A stretch of 64,000 nt of DNA. Origin: UBA7803 sp040219935. Its GTDB lineage: Bacteria; Pseudomonadota; Gammaproteobacteria; Pseudomonadales; Azotimanducaceae. Below are positions 32,895-42,154 of the stretch, one piece after another. Numbering within the stretch: position 1 is the stretch's first letter; every line of letters starts with the position of its first letter. The stretch covers positions 1 through 64,000 of the forward strand of contig JAVJUA010000003.1 in assembly GCA_040219935.1 (NCBI GenBank), in the 5' to 3' direction. Both the position numbers and the translations under genes were made by a program. The notes under the pieces were generated by a model that worked only from the letters and a program-made list of their open reading frames with translations, had not been told where the DNA came from and did no database searches.

Positions 32895-33815
32895 ATGAAG
32901 CTCAGCGTCGAGTTCCCCAGCGTCGTCTACCGGGAGGGGCCCGAGGCGGTAGGGCGCCTGATCCGCGCCATCGAGGAGATCGGCTTCGACCAGCTCGACA
33001 TGTTCGACCATGTGGTCATGGGCTTCCCCACCGCCGACCGGCCGGCGGGCCCCTACCCCGCGCAGATGCCCATCCTCGAGGCCTTCACCCTGCTGGCCTT
33101 CGCCGCCGCCCACACCCGGCGCATCGGGCTGGGCACCGAGGTGCTGGTGCTGCCGCAGCGGCCGCCGGTGCTGGTGGCGAAGCAGACGGCCACCCTGGAC
33201 ACGCTGTCGGGCGGCCGGGTGCGGCTCGGCGTCGGCGTCGGCTGGCAGGCGGCCGAGTACGAGGCGCTGCAGACCGCCTTCGGCGATCGCGGCGCGCGCA
33301 TGGACGAAGCCATCGACCTGCTGCGCACCTGCTGGCGGGAGGACCACATCGACTTCCACGGCGATCACTATCACGCCACCGCCATCGCCATGGAGCCGAA
33401 GCCGCCCCAGGCCGACCGGCTGCCCATCTGGATCGGCGGCTACTCGCCGCGGGCGCTGCGCCGGGTAGGCGAGCTGGGGGACGGCTGGCTGGGCATGGCC
33501 CTCACCGACCCGGCGGTGGCCCGCAGGACCGTGGCGACCATTCACCGGCACGCCGAGGCCGCCGGCCGCGACCCCGCCGCCATCGGCCTGCAGCAGATGC
33601 TGGACGTGCCGCCGCGGGATGCCGGGGGCAAGCGCTTCTATGCCGACCTCGACCAAGTGGTGGCCCGGGCCGAGGCGGTGCGCGACATGGGTTTCGGCTG
33701 GGGGGCGCTGAACGCCACCGCCATGTTCCAGGCCGGCGCCCGCAGCGTCGACGCCCTCATCGACCAGCTCGCCGCCCTGCACGGGCGGCTGCGCGGCGCG
33801 GTGGGCAGCGACTGA
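32895..33815 (+). CDS. LLM class flavin-dependent oxidoreductase
   Basis: A 306-residue luciferase-like monooxygenase fold (TIM barrel). Landmarks are MKLSVEFPSV, HTRRIGLGTEVLVLPQRPP, LDTLSGGRVRLGVGVGWQAAEYEAL and LPIWIGGYSPRALRRVGELGDGWL. The family uses FMN or F420 and often oxidises aldehydes, sulfur compounds or acyl-CoA thioesters. ATG 32895 has GGGAGG upstream. A second member lies at 45768-46733. The two are only distantly alike. Confidence 0.9.
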   Translation: MKLSVEFPSVVYREGPEAVGRLIRAIEEIGFDQLDMFDHVVMGFPTADRPAGPYPAQMPILEAFTLLAFAAAHTRRIGLGTEVLVLPQRPPVLVAKQTATLDTLSGGRVRLGVGVGWQAAEYEALQTAFGDRGARMDEAIDLLRTCWREDHIDFHGDHYHATAIAMEPKPPQADRLPIWIGGYSPRALRRVGELGDGWLGMALTDPAVARRTVATIHRHAEAAGRDPAAIGLQQMLDVPPRDAGGKRFYADLDQVVARAEAVRDMGFGWGALNATAMFQAGARSVDALIDQLAALHGRLRGAVGSD

Positions 33816-33866
33816 CGCGACCGGGCATGTACAATGCCGCCGCGAACGGGGCAAAGGGGAAGGGGC

Positions 33867-34133
33867 ATGGCGCACCATGACAATGGCAAGGCGTACTGGC
33901 GGGCCAATCTGAAGCTCGGCGCGGTGCTGCTGTCGATCTGGTTCATCGTCTCGTTCGGTTTCGGCATCCTGCTGGTGGAGCCGCTGAACCGCATCCAGTT
34001 CTTCGGCTTCAAGCTCGGCTTCTGGTGGGCCCAGCAGGGCTCGATCTACGTCTTCATCGTCCTCATCTTCGTGTACGTGGCCGCCATGCGCCGCCTCGAC
34101 CGCAAGTACGACGTGCACGAGGACGAGGACTGA
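33867..34133 (+). CDS. DUF4212 protein, small subunit of a sodium:solute symporter
   Basis: An 88-residue membrane protein with two helices (about 17-37 and 52-73). YWRANLKLGAVLLSIWFIVSFGFGILLVEPLN and FFGFKLGFWWAQQGSIYVFIVLIF are typical DUF4212 segments. These proteins sit directly upstream of VC_2705-type SSS transporters and are thought to be accessory subunits. ATG 33867 has AAGGGGAAGGGG upstream. Three bases separate its stop from the GTG start of the symporter. Confidence 0.93.
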   Translation: MAHHDNGKAYWRANLKLGAVLLSIWFIVSFGFGILLVEPLNRIQFFGFKLGFWWAQQGSIYVFIVLIFVYVAAMRRLDRKYDVHEDED

Positions 34134-34136
34134 GCG

Positions 34137-35915
34137 GTGGACGTACAGACCCTCACCTACCTGTTCGTCGGCGGCTCGTTCGCGCTCTACATCGGCATCG
34201 CCATCTGGTCGCGGGCGGCCTCCACCCGCGACTTCTACGTGGCCGGCGCCCACGTGCACCCGGTGGCCAACGGCATGGCCACCGCCGCGGACTGGATGAG
34301 CGCCGCGTCGTTCATCTCCATGGCCGGCATCATCGCCTTCCTCGGCTACGACGGCAGCGTCTACCTGATGGGGTGGACCGGCGGCTACGTGCTGCTGGCC
34401 CTGCTGCTGGCGCCGTACCTGCGCAAGTTCGGCGAGTACACGGTGCCCGACTTCATCGGCCGCCGGTACTACTCCCACACCGCCCGGGTGGTGGCCGTCA
34501 TCAGCCTGGTGGTGGTGTCGTTCACCTACGTCGCCGGGCAGATGCGCGGCGTCGGCATCGTCTTCTCCCAGTTCCTCGGGGTCGAGATCACCTGGGGCGT
34601 GGTGATCGGCATGGGCGTGGTGTTCATGTATGCGGTGCTGGGCGGCATGAAGGGCATCACCTACACCCAGGTGGCCCAGTACTGCGTGCTGATCTTCGCC
34701 TACCTGGTGCCCGCCATCTTCATCTCGCTGATGATCACCGGCATTCCGGTGCCGCAGATCGGCCTGGGCGCCGAGGTCGCCGACGGCTCCGGCCTGTCGG
34801 TGCTGGAGAAGCTCGACCGCACCCTGGTGGAGCTCGGCTTCGCGCCCTACACCGAGGGCAGCAAGGCCACCATCGACGTGTTCGCCATCACGCTGGCACT
34901 GATGGTGGGCACCGCCGGCCTGCCCCACGTCATCGTCCGCTTCTTCACCGTGCCCAACGTGGCGGACGCCCGCAAGAGCGCGGGCTACGCGCTGATCTTC
35001 ATCGCCCTGCTCTACACCACGGCGCCGGCGGTGGGCGCGTTCGCCAGGCTGAACTTCATCGACACGGTGCACGACGAGGCCTACGGCGAGGTCGCGCCCT
35101 GGTTCAAGAGCTGGGAGAACGTGGGCCTGATCGGCTGGCTCGACAAGAACGAAGACGGCGTCATCCAGTACGCCCCGGGCGCGCCCTTCGAAGGCCTGCC
35201 GCGCTTCGAGGCGGAACGCGGCCCGCTCGGCGAGCGGCAGGTGGCCAACCCGCCCACGGACGGCGCCAACGAGGTCTACGTCGACCGCGACATCATGGTG
35301 CTGGCCAACCCCGAGATCGCCAACCTGCCCGGCTGGGTGGTGGCCCTGGTGGCCGCCGGCGGCGTCGCCGCCGCGCTGTCCACGGCGGCCGGGCTGCTGC
35401 TGGTGATTTCCGCCTCGGTGTCCCACGACCTGATCAAGAACACGTTCGCCCGCAACCTCACCGACCGTCAGGAGCTGCGCTACGCGCGCATCGCTGCCGC
35501 CCTGGCCATCGGCGTGGCCGGCTACCTGGGCATCAATCCGCCCGGCTTCGTCGCCGAGGTGGTGGCGTTCGCCTTCGGGCTGGCGGCGGCGTCGCTGTTC
35601 CCGGCCATCGTGCTCGGCATCTTCAGCCTGCGCATGAACATGCAGGGGGCCGTGGCCGGCATGCTGGCCGGCCTCGGCTTCACGTTCGGCTACATCGTCT
35701 TCTTCAAGTTCGTGGCCCCGGAGCTGAACAACGCCGAACACTGGTGGCTCGGCATCTCGCCGGAGGGCATCGGCGCCGTGGGCGCGGCGGTCAACTTCGC
35801 GGTCGCCGCGCTGGTGTGCCGCTTCACCCCGGCGGTGCCGGATGAGGTGGCCGAACTGGTGGAGGGCATCCGGGTGCCGCGGGCATCCTCAGGGCCCGGC
35901 AAACCGAGAGCGTGA
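34137..35915 (+). CDS. Sodium:solute symporter, ActP/VC_2705 type
   Basis: A 592-residue SSS transporter with about 13 helices. STRDFYVAGAHVHPVANGMATAADWMSAASFISMAG is the signature entry of acetate-type permeases. The GLPHVIVRFFTVPNVADARKSAGYAL block is also typical, and the helix near 395-430 carries AAALSTAAGLLLVISASVSHDL. It has a soluble loop (about 310-395) with LDKNEDGVIQY, an EF-hand-like acidic segment, and PNEVYVDRD. Import of acetate or other short carboxylates with Na+ is inferred; malate synthase G nearby would use such carbon. Start is GTG 34137. Confidence 0.92.
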   Translation: MDVQTLTYLFVGGSFALYIGIAIWSRAASTRDFYVAGAHVHPVANGMATAADWMSAASFISMAGIIAFLGYDGSVYLMGWTGGYVLLALLLAPYLRKFGEYTVPDFIGRRYYSHTARVVAVISLVVVSFTYVAGQMRGVGIVFSQFLGVEITWGVVIGMGVVFMYAVLGGMKGITYTQVAQYCVLIFAYLVPAIFISLMITGIPVPQIGLGAEVADGSGLSVLEKLDRTLVELGFAPYTEGSKATIDVFAITLALMVGTAGLPHVIVRFFTVPNVADARKSAGYALIFIALLYTTAPAVGAFARLNFIDTVHDEAYGEVAPWFKSWENVGLIGWLDKNEDGVIQYAPGAPFEGLPRFEAERGPLGERQVANPPTDGANEVYVDRDIMVLANPEIANLPGWVVALVAAGGVAAALSTAAGLLLVISASVSHDLIKNTFARNLTDRQELRYARIAAALAIGVAGYLGINPPGFVAEVVAFAFGLAAASLFPAIVLGIFSLRMNMQGAVAGMLAGLGFTFGYIVFFKFVAPELNNAEHWWLGISPEGIGAVGAAVNFAVAALVCRFTPAVPDEVAELVEGIRVPRASSGPGKPRA

Positions 35916-36560
35916 TCAGCGCAAGGCTCGTGCGCCTGCCGGCGCCTTGAGTCCGGCTTCGACGAAGCGCATCAACGCCACGGTCGTGCGCTCGAGCTCT
36001 GCCCGGGTGCTGCGGGACAACGCCCCGGACGCCGGCACGCCCGAGCGGGTCAGGGCATGGCCGAACGCGCCGATGGTGAAGTCGAAGCGCATGACGACCT
36101 GCGGCCTCGAAAGCTCGGGCAGCGATCGCGCCAGCTCGTCGAGAAACACGTCGACGTGCGGCGCCAGCTCGTTGTCGAGCAGCGCCTGGTACTCGGCTGC
36201 CGGCTCGAGCAGCATGCGCGCGAGAATCACCGGAAAGGCCCGCTCCGCAGAGTGTTTCGACGTCACCAGCGCGAGCATCGGCGCGAACCAGATGTCCAGC
36301 AGCTCTGCGACGGCCAGCGGTTCCGGGGAGCGGCTACGGGCCTCGGAGAGCCGCTCCAGCCGGGACCGCACCAGGGGTTCGAAGCGCCGCATCAGCACGG
36401 CTCGCTTCAACCCTTCGAGAGAGCCGAAGTGGAACCGGATTGACGCCACGTTGGCGCCGATTCGACCCACGATCATCCGCACCGATGTGTTGCTCAGACC
36501 ATGCGCCGCGAACAGCTCCTCCGCCGCGTCCATCAACCGCTCTCTGGTGTCTGCAGACAT
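35916..36560 (-). CDS. TetR/AcrR family regulator
   Basis: A 214-residue TetR regulator. The N-terminal helix-turn-helix is RLMDAAEELFAAHGLSNTSVRMIVGRIGANVASIRFHFGS (about 8-48). The C-terminal ligand domain is not assignable. ATG 36560 is used. It is divergent from an alpha/beta hydrolase at 36690; the gap between them contains two palindromes 23 bp apart, the likely operator pair. The regulator presumably represses the hydrolase and itself until a substrate or product binds. The gene stop is 1 bp after the SSS symporter stop, convergent. Confidence 0.9.
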   Translation of the reverse strand: MSADTRERLMDAAEELFAAHGLSNTSVRMIVGRIGANVASIRFHFGSLEGLKRAVLMRRFEPLVRSRLERLSEARSRSPEPLAVAELLDIWFAPMLALVTSKHSAERAFPVILARMLLEPAAEYQALLDNELAPHVDVFLDELARSLPELSRPQVVMRFDFTIGAFGHALTRSGVPASGALSRSTRAELERTTVALMRFVEAGLKAPAGARALR

Positions 36561-36617
36561 CGCCCTGACTCCCGGCCGTATCGCGCTGCCGCAGTGTGCG
36601 TGATCGCCAGCCCGAAT

Positions 36618-36656
36618 TCAAACGATCGTTTGACTAACATTTAAACATTTGTTTAA
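36618..36656. promoter_or_regulatory. Paired palindromes, likely TetR operator and promoter region
   Basis: TCAAACGATCGTTTGA (36618-36633) is a perfect 16-bp palindrome. TTAAACATTTGTTTAA (36641-36656) has perfect 6-bp arms around ATTT. Centres are 23 bp apart. Both share the (T)AAAC..GTTT(A) core. A TTGACT (36630-36635) overlaps the first and could be the -35 box of the plus-strand hydrolase gene. Confidence 0.7.
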
Positions 36657-36689
36657 CTTGCGCTCCCTCCACGTCGACGAGAAAGCGAC

Positions 36690-37859
36690 ATGCAAACGGT
36701 GCGCGGCTACTTCGAGCTTCACCACAACCCCTCCATCAACTACCAGCTCAACCGACTGCTGCCGGGCGCGGACTTCGCAGAAGTCGAGGCGGCCGGCAGT
36801 CGCATTACCGGTCTGGAGAGCTGGCGGGCCGTCATGTTGGAGCTGGCCACCAACGCGGAGCGTCAGTCGCGCTGGCTGCATGGCAGCAGCTACTACCGTG
36901 CCGCGGAGTTCTACATGTTGCCCGGCGACCCGCGCAAAGCCCACGCCAACGCCCAGTTCCTCAAGCTCTTCGATGCGGCCACAGCGGACCTGCCCCTGGA
37001 GCGAACGGTGGTGCCTTATGCGGGAGGCGCCTTGCCCGCATTGCGCATGCACGCCGGGTCAACCCCGCGGGACATACTCGTGGTTCATGGCGGCTTCGAC
37101 TCCTACATGGAAGAGCTGGCGCTCGGCTACCTGGAGTTTGCCTCGGAAGGCATCGAGGTGATCCTCTTTGAAGGACCGGGTCAGGGCCAGGCCCTGCGTC
37201 GCTACGGCCTGCACATGCACCACGCCTGGGAGCAGCCGGTGGCAGCCGTGCTGGACCACTTCGCGATCGGCGCATGCACCCTGATGGGCTGGTCGCTGGG
37301 CGGCTTCCTGGCGCCACGAGCCGCGGCCTTCGAACCGAGGGTAAAGCGCGTGATCGTCAACGACGTGCTCGCCGACTTCATGGACTGCTTCGCTTCGACG
37401 CAGGACGGCGCCGGCATGGTCGACGCCATCGAGCAGATGCTGGCGCAGCAGCGGCATGGAGAACTCGACGCACTGGCCGAATCCCTCATGGTCAGGGACG
37501 AGATCGTCGACTGGGTCGTTCGTCACGGCATGTCGGTGTGCGGCGCAACCAGCCCGTCGGGTTTTTTCGCGTGGCTGACGACCATCCGCACGGCGCCGAT
37601 AGCAGCACGGGTCACCCAGGATGTGCTGCTCATGGCAGCCTCCGAGGATCACATCGTGCCCCGCCGCCAGTTTCACCAGGAGATCGCGGCCTTCGCCAAC
37701 GCCAGCTCTCTGACCGCACGACTGCTCACCGCGGTGGACTCGGCTCAGAGCCATTGCCACGTCGGCAACCTGGCCCTGGTCGGCCGCCTGGTTCGCAACT
37801 GGCTCGACTTCCAGCTCGACCTCGCCGAAGAGCGACAGCCGTCGGCATGCCGAGCCTAG
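36690..37859 (+). CDS. Alpha/beta hydrolase (FrsA/dipeptidyl-peptidase-like)
   Basis: A 389-residue hydrolase of the large alpha/beta family with an N-terminal helical cap (about 1-110). ILVVHGGFDSYMEE is the oxyanion loop, EVILFEGPGQGQALRR follows, and the nucleophile elbow is LMGWSLGGFLAPR (Ser near 203). The Asp is probably in AASEDHIVP and the His in SAQSHCHVGN. Such proteins include carbon-carbon hydrolases (for example 2,6-dihydroxypseudooxynicotine-type) and amidases. It is controlled by the divergent TetR gene, judging by the shared palindromes. Composition is a little less GC-rich than neighbours. Confidence 0.88.
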   Translation: MQTVRGYFELHHNPSINYQLNRLLPGADFAEVEAAGSRITGLESWRAVMLELATNAERQSRWLHGSSYYRAAEFYMLPGDPRKAHANAQFLKLFDAATADLPLERTVVPYAGGALPALRMHAGSTPRDILVVHGGFDSYMEELALGYLEFASEGIEVILFEGPGQGQALRRYGLHMHHAWEQPVAAVLDHFAIGACTLMGWSLGGFLAPRAAAFEPRVKRVIVNDVLADFMDCFASTQDGAGMVDAIEQMLAQQRHGELDALAESLMVRDEIVDWVVRHGMSVCGATSPSGFFAWLTTIRTAPIAARVTQDVLLMAASEDHIVPRRQFHQEIAAFANASSLTARLLTAVDSAQSHCHVGNLALVGRLVRNWLDFQLDLAEERQPSACRA

Positions 37860-37890
37860 AGCCGAGCTGCCACGCCCGCCGAGGGGCTTC

Positions 37891-40083
37891 TCAGCCGCCG
37901 AAGCGGGCCTTGGCCTCCCGGCGCCGGGCGTGCAGCACCGGCTCCGTGTAGCCGCTCGGCTGCTCGCGGCCCTTGAACACCAGATCGCAGGCCGCCTGGA
38001 AGGCAACGCTGTCGTCGAAGTTCGGCGCCATGGGCCGGTAGGCACCGTCGCCCGCATTCTGCTGGTCCACCACCTTTGCCATGCGCTCCAGGGTCTCGCG
38101 CACCTGGGCCTCGCTGCAGACGCCGTGATGCAGCCAGTTGGCGATGTGCTGGCTGGAGATGCGCAGCGTCGCGCGGTCTTCCATCAGCCCGACGTCGTTG
38201 ATGTCGGGCACCTTGGAGCAGCCGACGCCCTGGTCGACCCAGCGCACGACGTAGCCGAGGATGCCCTGGGCATTGTTGTCGAGCTCGGCCTGCACCTCCC
38301 TGGCAGACAGGTTGCGCCCGCCCAGCAGCGGCACCTTGAGGATGTCGTCCACGGATGCGGCCGTGCGCGACTTCAGCTCCGCCTGGCGGGCGAACACGTC
38401 CACCTGGTGATAGTGGGTGGCGTGCAGGGTGGCCGCCGTCGGCGACGGCACCCAGGCGGTGTTGGCGCCCGCCTTGGGGTGGCCGATCTTGGCGGCGAGC
38501 ATCTCCTTCATCTCGTCCGGCTTCGGCCACATGCCCTTGCCGATCTGCGCCCGGCCGCTGAAGCCGGCGGCCAGACCGATGTCGACGTTGGCGTTCTCGT
38601 AGGCCTGAATCCACGGCTCGCCCTTGATCTCGTCCTTGGGCAGAAACGCGCCCGCTTCCATGCTGGTGTGAATCTCGTCGCCGGTGCGGTCGAGAAAGCC
38701 GGTGTTGATGAAGACGATGCGCTCCTTCGCCGCAGCGATGCAGGCCTTCAGGTTCACGGTGGTGCGGCGCTCCTCGTCCATCACCCCGACTTTCAGGGTG
38801 TTACGTGTCAGTCCTAGGAGATCTTCTACTCGACCGAACAGCTCGCAGGTGAACGCCACCTCCGCCGGCCCGTGCATCTTCGGCTTGACGATGTAGACGC
38901 TGCCGGTGCGCGAGTTGCGCAGCTTCCCCGTGCCCTTCAGGTCGTGCATGGCGCACAGGCTGGTGACCGCGGCATCGAGCATGCCCTCCGGGATCTCGTT
39001 GCCGTCGGCGTCGAGCACGGCGTCCGTGGTCATCAGGTGGCCGACGTTGCGCACCAGCATCAGGCTGCGGCCGTGCAGGACCAGGCGATTGCCGTCCCTG
39101 CCCGTGTACTCGCGGTCCGGGTTCAGGCGCCGGACGATGGCGCGGCCGTCCTTCTCCATGCGCTCCTCGAGATCGCCCCTCATCAGCCCAAGCCAGTTGC
39201 CGTAAACCACGCACTTGTCCTCGGCATCCACGGCGGCCACCGAGTCCTCGCAGTCCTGAATGGTGGTGATGGCCGCCTCCAGCGCCACGTCCTTGACGCC
39301 GGCGCGATGGGCCGCCCCCACCGGATGCTCGCGGTCGATCTGAATTTCAATGTGCAAGCCGTTGTTCTTCAGCAGGATGCTCTTCGGATCGTCTTCATCG
39401 ATGAAGCCGACGAACTGGGCCGGGTCGGCCAGCCCGGTGTTGCCGCCGCCCTCCACCATGGCCCGCAGCTCGCGGCCGCGGGGGCCGGCGCCGATGGCGT
39501 AGGCGATCACCTCGGTGTGGCTGGCGCCGTCCAGCGGCACGGCCTCGTCCAGAAACTGGGCGGCCCGGGCCAACACCAGCTCGCCCCGGGCGGGGTTGTA
39601 GCGCGTGCCCTTCTCCCGGCCAGGCTCCTCGGGAATGATGTCGGTGCCGTAGAGGGCGTCGTAGAGGCTGCCCCAGCGGGCGTTGGCGGCGTTCAGCGCA
39701 TAGCGCGCGTTCATCACCGGCACCACGAGCTGCGGCCCGGCGATGCGGGCGACCTCGTCGTCGACGTTGCTGGTGGTGATGGTGAAGTCGGCAGGCGCCG
39801 GCAGCAGGTAGCCGAGCTCGGTGAGAAACGCCTTGTACTCGGCGGCATCCAGCGGCTTGCCCTTGCGCGCCCGGTGCCAGGCGTCGATCTCGGCCTGCAT
39901 GCGGTCGCGCTCGGCAAGCAGGGCCCGGTTCTTCGGCACCAGGTCGGTGAGCAGACGCTCGAAGCCGGCCCAGAATGCGTCCGGGTCGACGCCCGTACCG
40001 GGTGCCGCGCGCTCGCGCACCAGCGCGTCAAGCTCCGCCGCCACCTGCAGCCCGCCGTGTTTCACCCGTCTGGTCGCGCTCAT
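37891..40083 (-). CDS. glcB: Malate synthase G
   Basis: A 730-residue malate synthase G, which condenses glyoxylate with acetyl-CoA to malate in the glyoxylate cycle and glycolate pathway. Matching blocks include LNAANARWGSLYDALYGTD, TIQDCEDSVAAVDAEDK with the acidic substrate-site region, SVYIVKPKMHGPAEVAFTCELF, MDEERRTTVNLKAC and FINTGFLDRTGDEIHTSMEAG. Start is ATG 40083 with GGGGGC upstream; the 18 residues of further open frame are shadow. Length is normal for GlcB. It is divergent from the MDR reductase at 40242 and convergent with the hydrolase. Confidence 0.97.
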   Translation of the reverse strand: MSATRRVKHGGLQVAAELDALVRERAAPGTGVDPDAFWAGFERLLTDLVPKNRALLAERDRMQAEIDAWHRARKGKPLDAAEYKAFLTELGYLLPAPADFTITTSNVDDEVARIAGPQLVVPVMNARYALNAANARWGSLYDALYGTDIIPEEPGREKGTRYNPARGELVLARAAQFLDEAVPLDGASHTEVIAYAIGAGPRGRELRAMVEGGGNTGLADPAQFVGFIDEDDPKSILLKNNGLHIEIQIDREHPVGAAHRAGVKDVALEAAITTIQDCEDSVAAVDAEDKCVVYGNWLGLMRGDLEERMEKDGRAIVRRLNPDREYTGRDGNRLVLHGRSLMLVRNVGHLMTTDAVLDADGNEIPEGMLDAAVTSLCAMHDLKGTGKLRNSRTGSVYIVKPKMHGPAEVAFTCELFGRVEDLLGLTRNTLKVGVMDEERRTTVNLKACIAAAKERIVFINTGFLDRTGDEIHTSMEAGAFLPKDEIKGEPWIQAYENANVDIGLAAGFSGRAQIGKGMWPKPDEMKEMLAAKIGHPKAGANTAWVPSPTAATLHATHYHQVDVFARQAELKSRTAASVDDILKVPLLGGRNLSAREVQAELDNNAQGILGYVVRWVDQGVGCSKVPDINDVGLMEDRATLRISSQHIANWLHHGVCSEAQVRETLERMAKVVDQQNAGDGAYRPMAPNFDDSVAFQAACDLVFKGREQPSGYTEPVLHARRREAKARFGG

Positions 40084-40241
40084 GCCGCCCCCTTGAATCT
40101 GCCAGGTCTGAATCGAAAGGGGCGAGAGTATACGCATCGACGGCGTGCCGGGGCGACAGCCGGGGCCCGAAGAAAACCGACAAGGTTGACGGTTACAGGC
40201 CGCTTCGGTTCAATGCCACGATCATTCAGGGGGAGATCGGG

Positions 40242-41243
40242 GTGGCCACGACCCAACGCCGGCTGGTGCTGAAGCAACGGCCCAGCGGCATGCCCGATGC
40301 AGACTGCTTCGCCATGGAGACCACCGACCTCGGCGCGCCGGAATCCGGCCAGGCGCTGATTCAGGTGGAGCATCTGTCCATCGACGCCTTCATCCGCACG
40401 GCGCTGGACGAAGGCAGCTTTCACGCCACCGTACCCATCGGCGGCACCGTCACCGCCCTCGGCGTCGGCCGGGTGCTGGCCAGCGCCAGCGACGCGCTGG
40501 CGCCGGGCGACGCGGTGTTCGGCCCCCTGGGCGCCCAGTCCCATCTGCTGATGCCGGCTGCCGCTCTGCGCAAGCTCGACGCCACGGACGTTCCGCCGCG
40601 CGCCTATCTGGGCGCGCTCGGCCTCACCACCGGGCTCACCGCCTGGGCGGGCATGGTGCGGGTCGGCGAGGTGCGCGAGGGCAACACGGTGGTGGTCTCG
40701 GCCGCCGCAGGCGCCGTCGGCTCCGTCGCCTGCGAGGTCGCCCGCCTGCGCGGCGCCCGCGTCATCGGCATCGCCGGCGGGCCGGAGAAGGTACGCTACC
40801 TGCAGGACGACCTGGGCTGCGTGGCCGGCATCGACTACAAGAACGACGACGTCGGCGCCCGGCTGTCCGAGCTGGCCGCCGACGGCATCGACGTATTCTT
40901 CGACAACGTCGGCGGCGAGATCCTCGACCTGGTGCTCGACCGCATGGCCACCGGCGCCCGCATCGTGATCTGCGGCGCCATCTCGCAGTACCACGACATG
41001 AGCGCGGTGCGCGGCCCGGCGCTCTACCTGCGGCTAGCCGAGCGCAACGCCAGCATGCGCGGCTTCACGGTGACCCACCATGCCGGGGCCTTCGCCGAGG
41101 CCGAGGCCGAGCTCGGTGGCTGGCTGCGGGGCGGCGACCTGCACCTGCGGGAGACCATCGTCGAGGGCATCGAGCGGTTCCCCGAGGCGTTGAACATGCT
41201 GTTCACCGGCGGCCACATCGGCAAGCTGCTGCTCAAACCCTGA
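40242..41243 (+). CDS. MDR-superfamily NADP-dependent oxidoreductase (CurA-like), copy 1
   Basis: A 333-residue medium-chain reductase without zinc ligands. It begins ATTQRRLVLKQRPSGMPD, typical of CurA/leukotriene B4 dehydrogenase-type enone reductases. The nucleotide site is VVVSAAAGAVGSVACEVARLRGARVIGIAGG, and IDVFFDNVGGEILDLVL is the family signature. These enzymes reduce alpha,beta-unsaturated ketones with NADPH. GTG 40242 has GGGGGAGA upstream. It precedes two MaoC/hotdog-type genes. A second, clearly paralogous copy lies at 50093-51100. Confidence 0.92.
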   Translation: MATTQRRLVLKQRPSGMPDADCFAMETTDLGAPESGQALIQVEHLSIDAFIRTALDEGSFHATVPIGGTVTALGVGRVLASASDALAPGDAVFGPLGAQSHLLMPAAALRKLDATDVPPRAYLGALGLTTGLTAWAGMVRVGEVREGNTVVVSAAAGAVGSVACEVARLRGARVIGIAGGPEKVRYLQDDLGCVAGIDYKNDDVGARLSELAADGIDVFFDNVGGEILDLVLDRMATGARIVICGAISQYHDMSAVRGPALYLRLAERNASMRGFTVTHHAGAFAEAEAELGGWLRGGDLHLRETIVEGIERFPEALNMLFTGGHIGKLLLKP

Positions 41244-41271
41244 CCCGCAAACCCTGCTCGAGGAGGCGCTC

Positions 41272-41718
41272 ATGACCATGCCGGACGAAGCGGAGATCCG
41301 CGCCTTAGTCGGCCACCAGTTCCCTGGCGGCCACTACACCGTGGCCCACTGGGAGAACTTCCTGCTCACCGAGTGCACGGGTGCCGAACTGCTGCCCGAC
41401 GGCATGGTGCACCCGGTGGTGATGTTCCACATGCCCATCATCGGCGCCAACACCAGCATCGGCGAGATGTTCGCGCTGGGCCAGGCGGAGTCCGACTTCT
41501 CCATCGGCATCGAGAGCTACGACTGGGAGTTCTTCTCGCCCCTCCGGGAGGAGGTGCGCTATGCCATCTCCGCCTGCGTCACCGAGGCGGACCGGCGCAA
41601 GGATGCGAAACGCACGTTCGACCGTATTCAGTTCCGCTTCGACGTCGCCGCCCCTGACGGCGACCTGGTCGCGCGCAGCACCGTCACCTGGCGTTACGGG
41701 AGGAGCCATGCAGGTTAA
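41272..41718 (+). CDS. Hotdog-fold protein, FAS1-like/MaoC N-terminal type
   Basis: A 148-residue protein without a firm family match. Its pattern GGHYTVAHWENFLLTECTGA followed by DWEFFSPLREEVRYAIS and RTFDRIQFRFDV fits the N-terminal hotdog domain of split MaoC-type dehydratases. The paired short gene that follows carries the C-terminal catalytic hotdog, so the two probably form a heteromeric enoyl-CoA hydratase. ATG 41272 is used with GGAGG upstream. It overlaps the next gene by 11 bp. It lies 28 bp after the MDR reductase. Confidence 0.65.
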   Translation: MTMPDEAEIRALVGHQFPGGHYTVAHWENFLLTECTGAELLPDGMVHPVVMFHMPIIGANTSIGEMFALGQAESDFSIGIESYDWEFFSPLREEVRYAISACVTEADRRKDAKRTFDRIQFRFDVAAPDGDLVARSTVTWRYGRSHAG

Positions 41719-42118
41719 GGTCGGCGATCGCATCCCGGCGTGGGTGATGGAGTCGGTGTCGGCCGCGCGCATGCGCACCATGGCCGCCATTCTGCGCGAC
41801 CCGAACCCCGTGCACTGGGACCGCAAGACCGTGGCCAAGCTCGGCTACGGCGAGCGCACCATCAACCAGGGGCCCCTGGGTCTCTCCTACATGGTGAACA
41901 TGCTGCACGAGTGGGCCGGCCCCTACTGCGTGCGCCGGCTGGTGATGCGCTTCCCCCACGTGGTGCTGGACGAAGACCGGGTGGTGGCCAACGGGGTGGT
42001 GACCGGCCTTCGCGAGGAGAACGGTGAGCAGCTCGCCGACTGCGAGATCTGGCTGGAGCGCGAGGGCACCGGCCGGCTGCTGGAAGGCACCGCGACGGTG
42101 CGTCTGCCCGCCGGCTGA
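41708..42118 (+). CDS. MaoC-like dehydratase
   Basis: A 136-residue hotdog-fold protein. RMRTMAAILRDPNPVHWDRKTVAKLGYGERTINQGPLGLSYMVNML matches the MaoC hydratase motif, in which Asp and His (here D and H in DPNPVHWD) form the catalytic dyad. MaoC enzymes add water to enoyl-CoA. ATG 41708 overlaps the upstream hotdog gene by 11 bp, so the two are co-translated and likely assemble together. The reductase upstream and this dehydratase fit reversible steps on unsaturated acyl or ketone substrates. Confidence 0.82.
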   Translation: MQVKVGDRIPAWVMESVSAARMRTMAAILRDPNPVHWDRKTVAKLGYGERTINQGPLGLSYMVNMLHEWAGPYCVRRLVMRFPHVVLDEDRVVANGVVTGLREENGEQLADCEIWLEREGTGRLLEGTATVRLPAG

Positions 42119-42154
42119 GCACAGGCCCGGCGTCACCGATTACGGCGCGGCCGT

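Noticed and set aside
32481..35741. Minus-strand open frame of more than 1000 codons
   Set aside because: It is antisense to the LLM, DUF4212 and SSS genes and His/Ala/Gly-rich. The plus-strand genes have clear families and ribosome sites.
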